A stretch of 64,000 nt of DNA from Pachyseris speciosa (GCA_016490735.1 JAEMWC010000249.1:305001-369000), one strand, 5' to 3'. Counted from the stretch's first letter, positions 44,701 to 53,704 are shown. Notes: generated from the letters alone by a model not told the origin. Made by a program: numbers and translations.

Positions 44701-47700
44701 AAAATGCTAATTAGCTATAAGAACAAATGTAATGTTATACATTGTCATGTTTCTTTTTGTTCTTATAGCTAATTAGCATATTGCATACACTATATATTCA
44801 ACTCTGTACTTTGTAATTTAAACTGAAGATGATAAGTTTCTGTTGAAACATGTTTGTTGTGCATTTCCTTTATATCTGCATGTCAAATGTTACTGCATTT
44901 GAAGTTTAAATGATATAAATGTGTACAATTCTCATCATGGCAGCTACATGCACCCTTAATTAATCAGTTACACTGTATTTTCATTATTACTGATCCCTGT
45001 AAAACCCTGAGAACTCATATACTTAACTTAATAATAAATTAAAAAGGACACAAACCTCTGTAGTTTTAGAAGGCACATAGCTCTGTTAGAAGGTAGAACA
45101 GCATTTGTTGGGTCAAGTTGGATTCCTGTAGTGTAACAGTTTATGGCTTCTTCATACTTGCCTTCCTTGAAAAATGCATTACCCTAAACAATGAAAGAAA
45201 GAATGATAAAAATTTAAACTTAACTGCAGGAAGCTGTAATCCAAAATAATTACTGGTACACATTATAACACCACTTGCTTTGCATTGTCAGGTGTTTGAG
45301 TAACATTTAAAATAATAATATTACATATCATGGCTCCCATAATGGATTTAATATGTGAATGATCATCGCAGTTTTGAACACTACTTACACAGTCCTGAAA
45401 ATAAAGCCTGAAAAAAAATCAGGCTTGTACAGGATTCAAACCCACGACCTCTGCGATACCGGTGCAGTGCTCTACCAACTAAGCTAACAAGCCATCTGGG
45501 AGCTGGTTATTTTGTTGGTTCATAGTATATATTACCCGTGAGAGGTGAATATGTATGAGAATGAATATATGAAAATCATATATTTGAACTGCGGATTAAT
45601 GATTGAACATGTGAATGATCATAGCACTGCTACTTAGGTAGCAGTGAAACTAAAGCCCTGAAAACAAATTCAGGCTTGTACAGGATTCGAACCCATGACC
45701 TCTGCGATACCGGTGCAGTGCTCTACTGACTGAGCTAACAAGCCATCTGGGAGCTCCCAGATGGCTTGTTAGCTCAGTCGGTAGAGCACTGTCATGGGTT
45801 CGAATCCCGTACAAGCCTAGTATACCCATGAGAGGTGAATATATGAGAATGAATATATGTGACCCTCCACAGGAAAACAGGGATAAAGGTGATAGCATGC
45901 TCACAACACGCTAACACAGCACGCTTAGTGTGTCCTAAGACACACTTTATGCGCATATTTAATTCGTTGAACAATAAAGGACACATTAGGTTTTGTTTAG
46001 GATATGTTAACACGCTAAACCTTTTGTTGGATTTGCGTGCTAAACCTTGACATGCTTAGCGTGCAAGTTTGTACACTAAAACACACTACAGCATACTAGG
46101 GCAAAAAGAAAAATGGCAGAAATGTTTCAATATCTTGTCCAAATACCGTATTTTTATTAAGTTTAACGAATATAAATTCTCACAAAGAAAGAAGAAAATC
46201 GACTTTGTAAGGAAATCACTATAAGCGTCCCATCAGACGGCGACGAAAACAGAGACTCTATCAGAAAGAAAACTTAACAGATTGATCACCTTTTAAATAA
46301 AATCTAAGTGATGTACTTGAAATGGAAGAATTATTATGAGTATCACCTTTCATATTTTCTTACTTCGCCGTCCAGCGTGCAAGATTGCCGTTGCTCTATC
46401 CACGGTCGTCAGGTGATATTTAAACACACACACACACACAAAAAAAAAAACATTATCAAACCATCGCTAACCAGTATACGTTTATCGTCTTATTATCATG
46501 GAGAGTTCAAGAACAGAAGTAACTGTTTTGTATTTGCAAGTCATGTTGGAAGATGTCCAAAGTTTTGATGAAGTTGCCGAGTTATACTTTGAAGCGCAAG
46601 ACAATGTTGACAATGAACGAAGAATCACTGTGGGACGATGAGTCAGAGAGCGACGAAGGATTCTATATGCATTGACAGCCTGGAAACAGACTTATTGGAG
46701 AAAGTTAATAACTTCATTCTGTCAATAATACGTGCAACTGTAAATTCGGCGAAAATAAGAAACCGTGTAGCGCTGGCCATCAGTCAAATTGCACGTGCAG
46801 AATTCTGTAAATTTGCATATGCGCGAGAACTTTTCGAACATTCCGCAGTAGCAGATGCACGCGTAAAATTGGTCTTTCGGTTAAAAAGATTGTATTTCTT
46901 TGCTAGTTCTTTTTTACTGCTGATATTTTGTGGGTAATGGGTACAACTGTTTTGATGAAGTAACCTTCTCGCCGCCGCCGCCGCCTGTTGGTAGGGAAAT
47001 AACTTTCAAAACAATACTACGGAAGCGAGTTGGAGTGGTTTTCTTCACTTCAGTTCGGGACGAAAAAAATGCATTTGCACTGAAAGGCATTGAAGTTTTA
47101 TGGCGCTTAATACAACATTTAGATCGACTCATAAGTCATGTATTCTTTATTTGGTAAGGCAAATGAAAACATGAAATTGATGAAACACACCAAACGTGCC
47201 TGCCATGATCCTCTTCATAGTTGACTATTTATGTTTCTTCTGAGTAGGGAGGTTCGATGGATAGGTCGACCTCATAATCGAAAAGGAAATTTGTAACGGA
47301 TTATCCGCCATGCTTGAAACTGCTTTGGGCTACTCATTCAATCGTCGCCTCTTGGAAGCCGCCGGAAATTTGATTGACGGAAGCAAAAAATGCAGTTCTT
47401 GGTTGAGGTTTGAGCTTCAAAGTTTGCATGTTATTGAATAGTGCAGTAAACTGAGACAAATCTAAACAAATCATATCAATTTTTGTTGCTCGATGTTTTC
47501 TTTTAAATCCAAGAGGGGAAATGGAACTGTGAGTTCAGCACGCGTTAGTCAAGCTCGGTCAAGTGTTGTTCCTTCCGGCTGACATACTAGTAAAAATTTG
47601 AGTTCGAGAATTGAGCGACAGTGAACAAACGTTTGGATACGTTGTCGATCTACAATCAAATCCGAGAAGCTTTAAACGTGCGGCCATTTCATGGACAGTG

Positions 47701-50700
47701 AGTTTCACAGAACAGTAAGTAATTGTTTGCATCGCTAATCTCTGGGGGGTTTTTTCGGAAACTCTTTCAGCACGCTAGTTAAATTTTTTAAAGTTACACC
47801 TCGCACGCTAAGCGTGTTGTGTTATTTCGCACACTAACTGTGTTCTCGCACGCTAGCTTTTGTTTTCAAACCTTAACACACTTCTTTGTTTGGCTTCATT
47901 GTTCGTGTGCACATGCTTTATTGTTTTAATAAACAAAGAAGTTTGCTAATGTAGTGTGCTCCTGAACACACTTTAAGCGTGTTAAACCCAATTTCTTTTG
48001 TTTTAAAGTGGAAGCGTGTTGTGAGCATGCTATCACCTTTATCCCTGTTTTGCCGTAGAGGGTCACATATGAAAATCATATATTTGAACTGCGGATTAAT
48101 GATTGAATATGTGAATGATCATCGCAGTTATGAACACTACTTAAGTAGTAATGAAAATAAAGCCTGAAAAAAATTCAGGCTTGTACAGGATTCGAACCCA
48201 CAACCTCTGTGATGATCATTCACATATTCAATCATTAATCCGCAGTTAAAATATATGATTCTCATATATTCATTCTCATAATGTAATTAGCTACACAAAG
48301 GAGACTGGAGAATGGAGCTGATTAAACATCCAGGAAACTACATGTGGTACCGCCATTTTATAATGCTTCTTCAATTGATTGAGAAATACCTTTAGTCATT
48401 TTTAGACAAAAGTCAAATTAATGACAAAAAGAGATCATGGCTGCTACTTCGGGGTTGAAAGGCCATGACATACTGATGATTTGCAAGGATTGCACAAAAG
48501 CTGGAAAGAAGAACTCATTCATGAAGGATGAAAAAATTCCAACAATCGGCGCTTGTATGACACATGAATCGGGTGGATACTACTACTAGCTTTACGCTTT
48601 CATTGCTTGTTTTATTGATATGTGGGTACTTGAAGCCTGAGCATTAGCTATGCCATGCTGATGAGGCCTAACAAGGCCGAAACAGCTGTCCATGGCTGCT
48701 AATGCTTGGGCTCAATCTTTGCTTTGGTAGATTTAAGGGGTAATGCCCGCTACCTTGTGGCCTTAGTGCCCTTAGAGTGGCTTCAGCTTACTAATGATCA
48801 CATTAGTTTGTGAAGTACAGTGTATCCTTGTCACTCCAGCCGCATCCCACAAGCTTTACATTTTCATTTGAATGATAATAGGGATACCTTATGTGTGACA
48901 TTGAGCACTACTCATCTGTTATATCACACTGGACAAAAATTGTTGTCGTGCTTTATAATGTATGCCTTACTGTAAGTTAACGTTTTCAAAAGAAAAACAA
49001 TAAATTAATTTCGAAGTAAACATTATTTAAGGATGAAAGTAATTTACTATGTAAACTCTTTCTTATAACAAAAGCACTAGTATTTCATAGGTGGAATATA
49101 GGTCATCAAGATTTTGGAACCCCCTACAAAATGCTTGGGACCCCAATTTGGCCAGACATACAGCTGTACATTGTACTATTACAGTACAGTATGGGTCCCA
49201 GCACCCAGATTGAAAACACTAGTGCCATCACAGAAATTCTATTATTTCAATACCTTATCCTTTTCAAGCAATGCCCTTTGTAATAGTCTTTCATTCTCCA
49301 CATCTTCATCAGTTTCATCATTTTCATCTTCAGAACTGGAAAATGTTTTCATTTCCTCTTCTTCATCCATGTCTTTTAGCATCTTGTCCTGGTAACAGAC
49401 AGTAAAAAAAAACAATAAATTTCAAGGCTGTGCTCTAAGAAAAAAAAATTGGGAGCCCAAAACTCTCAACCTTTGAAATCCAGGGTGCCCAACATAGTAA
49501 TTTTGTGCAAAAACTAAGATTTCCTTGTTGTCCAAAGGTAAAAGCAAGTCGCCAGGGTAGCACAGTCCTGAATTTACTCTTTGCTTCCAGTACTATGTAA
49601 CAGAACATCTGGTTTTCTGCAAGGCACACTAATTTTTTTGGACAAAAAGAGAATCCTAACCAAAAAACATAATAGAGAGATTAAGATACAGGTTTGGCCA
49701 TCTTACCGCAAACGGCAAACCGCGGTTTGCGGTTAGCGGTTTTACGTTTACCGTCTGCCCATATTCGGGGCTTAAGATTCGTGGTTGGTTCTAACAACAA
49801 ATAGCCGGCCGCCATGTTTGTTTTCATTCATTCGTTCACTTCTATCTGAGCTGAGAAATCGTCTTCAAAATTACGTTTCTATGAAAAAGAATTCGATAAT
49901 CAATAAGCGAAAGAGTTATAAAAGGTAGCATTTCCTCTCAAACGTGGGATTGTGATGTTTTAGGATGCAAAAAACCTTGCGGTAAATCACTTACCTCTAG
50001 AGTGTGGTCTAGCAGTACAAACGTGAACCTCAAACCGCAAACCTGACGGCAAGGCACTGGTCACATGACTTCTTGACGTTCGCGGTTCGCGGGAAAAGCT
50101 GAAAAACCTCGAACTTAATCTCTCTAATTATTCATTTTTAACTTTAAGCTTATTACTGATAACATTACCAGTTCTACTGAATAGCAGGTCATCAATACCC
50201 AGACCAAAATTTGTTTTTTTGTTGTAAGAGATTAAAAAATCTTTGTAAACAGAGAAAAACCTCTCGGGACAGGAGAAAGAACCAACTACAAACTCAACCC
50301 AAGGCATAGTATAGCTCGGAGATAAGCGAACTACGCAGACACAAAATATACAAGCGTTTTTTGCATATAAAGCAATTTTTTGAAGTGTCTAAAATTGCGT
50401 ATCGTATACACATCTGGCCTTTGTTATTCGTAACCATAAGTTCTCTTTGTGTGTAATAATTTTTTTCAGAAACAATTTACCGCCAAGAAGCAAAAATTTG
50501 CATAATTAGAGCATGAATTTGTGGCCTCACAACAAAGTAAAATATGCATCTCTGGTTCTACAAGGCGCACAGAGACGATTGAATCGGCAAAATACTCTGT
50601 CTTAAATGCTCAATTTCGTCAGAAAAGTGCTTATGATGCGCCGTTTTATATTGAAGAGTTGTTTCTTTGGAGGCAATTAGTTTTCTTTTGCACAACGGTG

Positions 50701-53515
50701 AATGTAAGAGTTTGTGCCATCACAAACAAAAATGTGACATCTCTGGTTCTACAAGGCCCACAGAGATTATTGAAATGGCAAAAATTATTACTCTGTCTTA
50801 AACGCTGAATTTCGTTACAAAAGTGCTTACATGTATGATGTGCCATTTGGAGGAAAAAAAATTATTAGTTTTGAGTTGTTTATCTTTTCATTGCATGCCG
50901 GTGAACGTGAATTTGTGCCGTCACAACAGACAATAAATCTGACATCTCTGGTTCTACAAGGCACACAGAGACAATTGAAACGACAAAATACTCTTTCTTA
51001 AACACTGAATTTCGTTACAAAAGTGCTTATGATGCGTCATTTATTGAAAAGTTGTTTCTTTGGAGGAAATTAGCTTTCAAGTGTTTTAGTATAATCCTTT
51101 CATCGCTCACCGGCGAAGGTGCATTTGTGCCATCACGTCACAACAAACAAAAATGTGATATCTCTGGTTCTACATAGCACCCAGACTCCACAGAGACAAT
51201 TGAAACGGCAAAATACTCTGTTTTAAATGCTGAATTTCGTTAGAAAAGTGCTTATGATGTGCCGTTTATTGAAGAGTAATTTCTTTCAAATACAAGCGTA
51301 CAGTGTAGGTTATAGAGTTTCTTTATTTAGCATGGTCCGGCGAGCATGATCACAATGAGCAAAATTTCTATGATTGAAGCGGCAAAAATACTGTCTTACT
51401 TAATGAATATTCAGTATACATGTACTTTAACTCTTGCTATTCAGATTATTCAAAATTGACAATGACACAACAACAAAAGGAACACAATGAGTAAGTTCAT
51501 ACCTACTAATGAGCCATTTGCGTACGTGTAGATGTGCATCTTTATATTTTTTGACTCGTGTATGTGGCTGTTGTATGCATACTTTTTGCGTATATTTTAT
51601 ATGCGAGCAGTACTGTACATGTACACTAGCAGGATATGAGTACTTCCTCACACTGCACTGTTGATCTCTACCCTCCCCCTGCCCTTCCCCCCTAGGATTT
51701 TCACCTAATACACTGTACCTACAGTAATGATGTTATTTTGATAACATCATTACTGTGATGCCCGGAAATGCTGAACAGTAGAAAGATGCCTTTGCAAACA
51801 TCTACATCAGCAAGCAACCTCACTCTTACAGAACATAAAAATAACACTTTCGCAGCTCCAGTGAATCAAAACAACCTGGACATTTTTGATAATTTCTATA
51901 GCCAACCATGAAATGAAACCTCAAATGACAAGAAATGTAGATGTTGTAGGTCAAAATGATTTAATAACCTAGGTCAAAATGAAATTCCTTAATGTCTTCT
52001 CACCCTAATTATTCACGATTCATGAATAATTAAGTTCACTTTGACCTACATGTACAACATAGACAAACAAACAAATAATGATGAAGCCCCTAAGAAAATC
52101 TTTTGCCTTTCTCTTTCACAGTCCCAAGTGCTCACATCTCAAGTCCCTCAGAAGCTGGTACATGTACAGTATCTGCAGAAAACAAGATGGTATGGTGTTT
52201 GCAGTGTATCTTGATCAAGTCTAGGAATCTGATAGCAACTCACAACATCAAATTTATCCCAGCATCTGTAGTCATATGAACTTATTCTAGTTCCTTCTTT
52301 TTGTTTGTCATCTTTTTTCACATCTGGTGATGGTTCTTGTTTTTTCTTCTTCTTTCTCTTTGTCTGATTCCTGACAGGAGGCAGATTCTGCTCATGAAAA
52401 GACAAGACATGTAGGCAGGTCAGTAACACATACAGTAAATAGTTTACATACTTTACTTACTGTGAATAGAAAACAAAACAAATTATTATTGTGACAGTTA
52501 TGTTAACATTTTTTAGCTAGATTGTAAAACAAATATAATAAGTTTGGAAAGCAAACAAAAGAAAAGAAACAAAGGAGAGTGTTGATTTTTAGAGACAGCA
52601 GCAGTGGCAGGTGTTACAGGGTAATGTTTTAATGATGCTGTTTGCTATGTTTCAAGGTTAGTACCTAGCAGTGTTTCCCTGAGTTTCCTGAACAGTAATT
52701 GTTTGTACCCATTTTCAACATGGTAAAGAAAGATTATATGAAGTTCTTTCCTTTCTAAGGAAGTATGACATGATGGTGATACAACAGTGTAACATACCTG
52801 CATCAGTCTGCCGTTCAACTGGTACATATATACATTGTACAATAAGAATAATTATAATCACTAAAATTAACTCAACACCCAAAGTGAAATGAAAAATTTA
52901 TGTAACACAGAGGAATTAATGTCCATACAGGATGTTCTTAAAAGTATGCGGTGTAAGTGGCTTGACTAATAATGCCTGTACTGCAAGTTTTATATCATAC
53001 AGGTGGTGGTGTAAGTTGCTTACATGTACTGTATTGTCTTGTTATGTACTGTATTTGATTGTGATGTCAGAATAAAAAAATAATAATAATGCCTGTCGAA
53101 TGGCTCCTAATACAACAATTCTTTAGTTTCGTCCTCTGTCTGATGCGATTTTTAAATAGAGTTAATTATATAAACGTAGCTTGGAGTCGACTTGAGTTGT
53201 GATCTGTAAATTTTGAGCATTATTGTGAGCCCTTTGCCAAAGCTGACAGTGTAATAATAACACCAAAATATATTTGATACCCATAGGTCCATTAATCCCT
53301 CACTTTGTCCAGAAGGAGCGGAACATTAAACACGCTTGACCCGTACACAACAAAAGATTTCAGAACCGAACCTGTTTGTTAACTATCTTTGAATTACGAA
53401 GCTCATTATCCTTGGCTTTCATCTCGTCCTGCCAGGTGTCCAAATCTTGCAGGATATCCTGTAATTCTTCAGCATTTTGCCGAATATTCAGTTGCAGTTT
53501 CAACGCGTCCGCCAT
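33362..53515 (-). CDS. RPAP3: RNA polymerase II-associated protein 3 (R2TP co-chaperone, TPR protein)
   Basis: RPAP3 links HSP90/HSP70 to the RUVBL1/2-PIH1D1 R2TP complex, which assembles RNA polymerases, snoRNPs and PIKK kinases, mainly in the cytoplasm. Ten exons: 53515-53372, 52387-52244, 49388-49254, 45183-45056, 41156-40964, 40200-40132, 39800-39417, 37440-37343, 35664-35570 and 33462-33362; all phases match and the total is 496 residues. Seen: the N-terminal NAEELQDIL motif, a lysine-rich segment then SSYDY, an acidic linker, one three-repeat TPR block with the K/N, N, K and R residues of an EEVD-binding clamp (DKGNAFF, SNRAM, KAYLRRGA), the KPLKRIVIEEIG motif and the RPAP3_C domain (LFQYFK, PKLFQQSIEPDM, LSEVKRFSMAAMFLSEKDKK, C-terminal AKKYGAS). 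Human RPAP3 has two TPR blocks and 665 residues, so this form is short. Confidence 0.96.
34090..34300 (+). repeat. tRNA-derived SINE (family 1), most tRNA-like copy
   Basis: Positions 34098-34170 read almost as a tRNA. GGCTTCA and TGAAGTC pair as acceptor, GCTC/GAGC as D stem, ACGGG/CCCGT as T stem. The anticodon stem (TCGCA ... TCGCG) does not close, and the loop CCGGTAA suggests a former GGT (Thr) anticodon. It is followed by the family tail CCTGAATTTTTTTCAGGCTT. It is a SINE, not a working tRNA gene. A truncated tail copy precedes it at 33895-34050. Confidence 0.85.
34369..34805. mobile_element. Non-autonomous element with CAGGGGCACCC termini
   Basis: CAGGGGCACCCAACGA at the left is matched by TCGTTGGGTGCCCCTG at the right. 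TACTAA occurs directly outside both ends (34363-34368 and 34806-34811), a 6-bp target duplication. The interior is non-coding. The CAGGGG terminus resembles hAT elements, but those duplicate 8 bp, so the family is left open. Confidence 0.75.
35570..35664 (-). CDS. RPAP3: RPAP3 exon 9: RPAP3_C domain
   Basis: Acceptor 'tgtttttgcag', donor AAAG|gtgaat, phase 1. It encodes NGIPVYKELKHLSEVKRFSM and AAMFLSEKDKK. Confidence 0.96.
35879..36057. repeat. Hairpin MITE nested in the larger element
   Basis: The left arm 'aatgcaccatttTGCTggtgatcagtTcct' pairs with the right arm ending '...aagatggtgtatt'. Inner arms 'gtcctttgtgggggcaaacgg' type also pair. About 80 bp per arm. Confidence 0.8.
36249..36392. 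repeat. Near-perfect 144-bp palindrome
   Basis: The arms start 'accaagcttgttcggtcaag' and end in its complement. They meet at 'gacctcgacttcgtctcggtc' with almost no loop. Only a few mismatches are seen. Confidence 0.88.
37030..37230. repeat. CACTGY minisatellite
   Basis: Imperfect hexamer array (CACTGC, CACTGT and variants), about 200 bp. The Ser/Leu- and Cys/His-rich reading frames over it are not genes. Confidence 0.9.
37343..37440 (-). CDS. RPAP3: RPAP3 exon 8: RPAP3_C domain
   Basis: Acceptor 'ttttatctttccag', donor CC|gtaagt. It encodes NINPISYPKLFQQSIEPDML and VKIVHLLRDFYI, matching 'YPKLFQ..L.PD....I..IL.DFY' of the family. Confidence 0.96.
38310..38455. mobile_element. pogo/Tigger-like MITE
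   Basis: CAGTGGAGGCCTGTTAATAC at the left and an inverted partner ending CTCCGCTG followed by TA at the right. The text is typical of short pogo-type elements (cagtgg.... ttataag..gtgtccg). The left TA has mutated. Confidence 0.6.
38672..38790. repeat. (ATT)n/(GTT)n microsatellite
   Basis: About 30 ATT units with an inserted block of GTT units. It directly follows 'tttaaataaagc', so it may be the tail of a retroelement. Confidence 0.97.
39417..39800 (-). CDS. RPAP3: RPAP3 exon 7: linker and start of RPAP3_C domain
   Basis: Acceptor 'cttacactgtag', donor AAG|gtatct. It encodes KPLKRIVIEEIGSASESDDD, a Ser/Thr-rich region (SSTVTSTSTSSTTSTSTLS) and QFQADWRALQKQPERLFQYF. Confidence 0.94.
40132..40200 (-). 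CDS. RPAP3: RPAP3 exon 6: charged linker
   Basis: Acceptor 'ttttgttttctttag', donor AAG|gttact, phase 0-0. The 23 residues LLNEKKKDPETKTQLNEDEA plus KKK are a charged, low-complexity linker. It is supported by good splice sites and phase. Confidence 0.8.
40964..41156 (-). CDS. RPAP3: RPAP3 exon 5: TPR motifs 2-3
   Basis: Acceptor 'cttgttactcag', donor AAG|gtgaac. It encodes YGAAEADCNHALSLDGSYTK, AYLRRGAARFQLGRVQEAEA and RLEPNNRQAQDELRNITK, the latter being the capping helix. Confidence 0.96.
42718..42906. repeat. Hairpin MITE (family M1, copy 2)
   Basis: Arms TATACACCTTATTCCAA and TTGGAATAAGGTGTATA bound it. The inner blocks 'ttattcttttatttgcatg' and 'agggctaattagcatgc' mirror each other and are shared with 31742-31924. 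Confidence 0.85.
43335..43402 (-). repeat. tRNA-like sequence
   Basis: On the minus strand TTAGTGCAATTGGA (A-box-like) and GAGTTCAAGTCC (B-box-like) are spaced as in a tRNA. The cloverleaf was not convincingly closed by eye, so a tRNA pseudogene or SINE head is preferred. Confidence 0.5.
43993..44386. mobile_element. pogo/Tigger-like element with TA duplication
   Basis: CAGTCAAAGCTCGATTATCC at the left and an inverted partner ending GGTTCAACTG at the right. TA is present on both sides (43991-43992, 44387-44388). The inner ends carry further inverted text (cggactctcaattat against attatccagacctcg). It contains no transposase. Confidence 0.75.
44629..44855. mobile_element. Large hairpin element
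   Basis: Two ~100-bp inverted arms run from ACATGTTTCAACA to TGTTGAAACATGT. They share 'tttaaattacaaagtacaga', 'agctaattagcat' and 'ttcttatagctaatta'. Each arm's outer end contains CTGAAGATGA...GAAACATG. Confidence 0.85.
45056..45183 (-). CDS. RPAP3: RPAP3 exon 4: TPR motifs 1-2
   Basis: Acceptor 'cattgtttag', donor AG|gtttgt, phase 2. It encodes GNAFFKEGKYEEAINCYTTG and PTNAVLPSNRAMCLLKLQ. Confidence 0.95.
45345..45500 (-). repeat. tRNA-derived SINE (family 1)
   Basis: Minus-strand head with B box GGTTTGAATCC and family tail AGCCTGATTTTTTTTCAGGC. It ends with 'cgatgatcattcacatatta'. Confidence 0.85.
45545..45775 (-). repeat. tRNA-derived SINE (family 1), full-length
   Basis: The most complete minus-strand copy. 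The head 'gttagctcagtcagtagagc' (reverse complement of about 45720-45745), B box GGTTCGAATCC, GTACAAGCCTG linker, 'ttcaggg' stem and the AT-rich tail to 'ttcatatattcattc' are all present. Confidence 0.88.
45753..45818 (+). repeat. SINE head fragment in inverted orientation
   Basis: CCCAGATGGCTTGTTAGCTC followed by AGTCGGTAGAGCACTG and GGTTCGAATCCCGTACAAGC. It faces the preceding copy head to head, sharing the palindromic 'gggagctccc' at the junction. Confidence 0.88.
45859..48066. mobile_element. 2.2 kb non-autonomous DNA transposon with 54-bp terminal inverted repeats
   Basis: GTGACCCTC... at 45859 and ...GAGGGTCAC at 48066 are inverted for 54 bp with three mismatches. ATAT flanks both ends (45855-45858, 48067-48070), and joining the flanks rebuilds the SINE tail seen in other copies, proving an insertion. 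Subterminal clusters of CACGCTAA-like sites occur within about 250 bp of each end (for example 45908, 46009, 46060, 47770, 47806, 47851, 47967, 48013). There is no transposase. The longest candidate frames (46498-46641, 46638-46937) resemble nothing known. Family unassigned. Confidence 0.9.
48067..48290. repeat. SINE tail split by the transposon, plus an inverted tail
   Basis: Positions 48067-48204 continue the minus-strand SINE begun at 45819 (tail, CAGGC stem, B box GGTTCGAATCC). From 48205 the tail sequence restarts in plus orientation ('gatgatcattcacatattc'). The A-box half of the head is missing. Confidence 0.82.
48634..48712 (+). ncRNA. Hammerhead ribozyme, type I, with 3-bp palindromic helix III
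   Basis: The core reads CTGATGA (48658-48664), helix II GGCC-TAACAA-GGCC (48665-48678), GAAA (48679-48682), helix III CAGCTG (48683-48688) and the UC of the GUC cleavage triplet (48689-48690). Helix I is closed by CCATG (48653-48657) with CATGG (48691-48695) and, after a TATG/CT internal loop, GCATTAGC (48641-48648) with GCTAATGC (48698-48705); it extends to 48634/48712 with G-U pairs. All invariant core residues are present. A loopless self-complementary helix III is the form described for Penelope-like elements and animal retrozymes, which may cut as dimers. It lies antisense in an RPAP3 intron. Confidence 0.9.
49254..49388 (-). CDS. RPAP3: RPAP3 exon 3: acidic linker
   Basis: Acceptor 'ctgttaccag', donor AAG|gtattg, phase 0. 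It encodes DKMLKDMDEEEEMKTFSSSD, a further Asp/Glu-rich stretch and LLEKDK, the last residues entering the first TPR helix. Confidence 0.9.
49673..50127. mobile_element. 455-bp MITE with TAGAGAGATTAAG termini
   Basis: TAGAGAGATTAAG at the left and CTTAATCTCTCTA at the right are inverted. The interior carries imperfect 'gcggtttgcggttagcgg' repeats at the left and their inverse ('gcaaacctgacggc') at the right. It is non-coding. Confidence 0.75.
50510..51310 (+). repeat. ~200-bp tandem repeat, about four copies
   Basis: The block 'atctctggttctacaagg' recurs at about 50550, 50740, 50943 and 51160 (spacing about 190-217 bp). Each is followed by 'cacagaga...attgaa...caaaa...actct' and 'tgaatttcgttacaaaagtgctta'. 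A weaker fifth piece follows near 51345. The unit has no coding frame. Confidence 0.88.
51721..51756. repeat. Perfect 16-bp hairpin
   Basis: ACAGTAATGATGTTAT, loop TTTG, then its exact complement. Confidence 0.9.
52244..52387 (-). CDS. RPAP3: RPAP3 exon 2
   Basis: Acceptor 'catgagcag', donor GTT|gtgagt. It encodes NLPPVRNQTKRKKKKKQEP and on to ISSYDYRCWDKFDV. The 'NLPP.RN' and 'SYDY..W.K.D' motifs match vertebrate RPAP3. Confidence 0.94.
53372..53515 (-). CDS. RPAP3: RPAP3 exon 1
   Basis: The start codon is at 53515 (context AAAAGATGGCG). It encodes MADALKLQLNIRQNAEELQD through IVNKQ; donor CAG|gttcgg, phase 0. The start is fixed by alignment to the known N-terminus and by stops upstream. 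Confidence 0.93.
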
Positions 53516-53636
53516 CTTTTTTGCTTTGTAGCCTCGCTACCCGGCCATAAGAGACGGTTCAGTGTAAGCTCCTATGACGTCTTTTTTTAGCGGAGCTCCG
53601 ACGGCCCCAAGGGCCGTCAAGCGGAGCACCATACCT

Positions 53637-53668
<32 letters not shown>

Positions 53669-53703
53669 AAAATGGCTAGCGGTATTGCTCGTGGGCGCGT
53701 ACG

Positions 53704-53704
53704 C

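Larger units (their letters stand above)
41157..45055. other. RPAP3 intron with MITEs and a tRNA-like sequence
   Basis: It holds family-M1 MITE copy 2 (42718-42906), a short open tail at 42996-43055 that ends ...NEFETDSEGDE and looks like a transposase C-terminus, a tRNA-like sequence (43335-43402), a pogo-like element (43993-44386) and a large hairpin (44629-44855). Confidence 0.55.
45184..49253. other. RPAP3 intron with nested SINE/transposon and ribozyme
   Basis: It holds at least four SINE pieces in both orientations (45345-45858, 48067-48290), the 2.2 kb terminal-inverted-repeat transposon (45859-48066) and the hammerhead sequence (48634-48712). Positions 48720-49240 show nothing recognisable. 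Confidence 0.75.
49389..52243. other. RPAP3 intron with satellite-like array
   Basis: It holds a 455-bp inverted-repeat element (49673-50127), a ~200-bp tandem repeat (50510-51310), a perfect 16-bp hairpin (51721-51756) and an inverted-repeat element (51945-52063: 'gttgtaggtcaaaatga' facing 'tcactttgacctacatg'). Confidence 0.7.

Noticed and set aside
46638..46937. 99-residue frame inside the 2.2 kb transposon as its transposase
   Set aside because: It is too short, lacks a DDE-type motif and ends in low-complexity hydrophobic residues.
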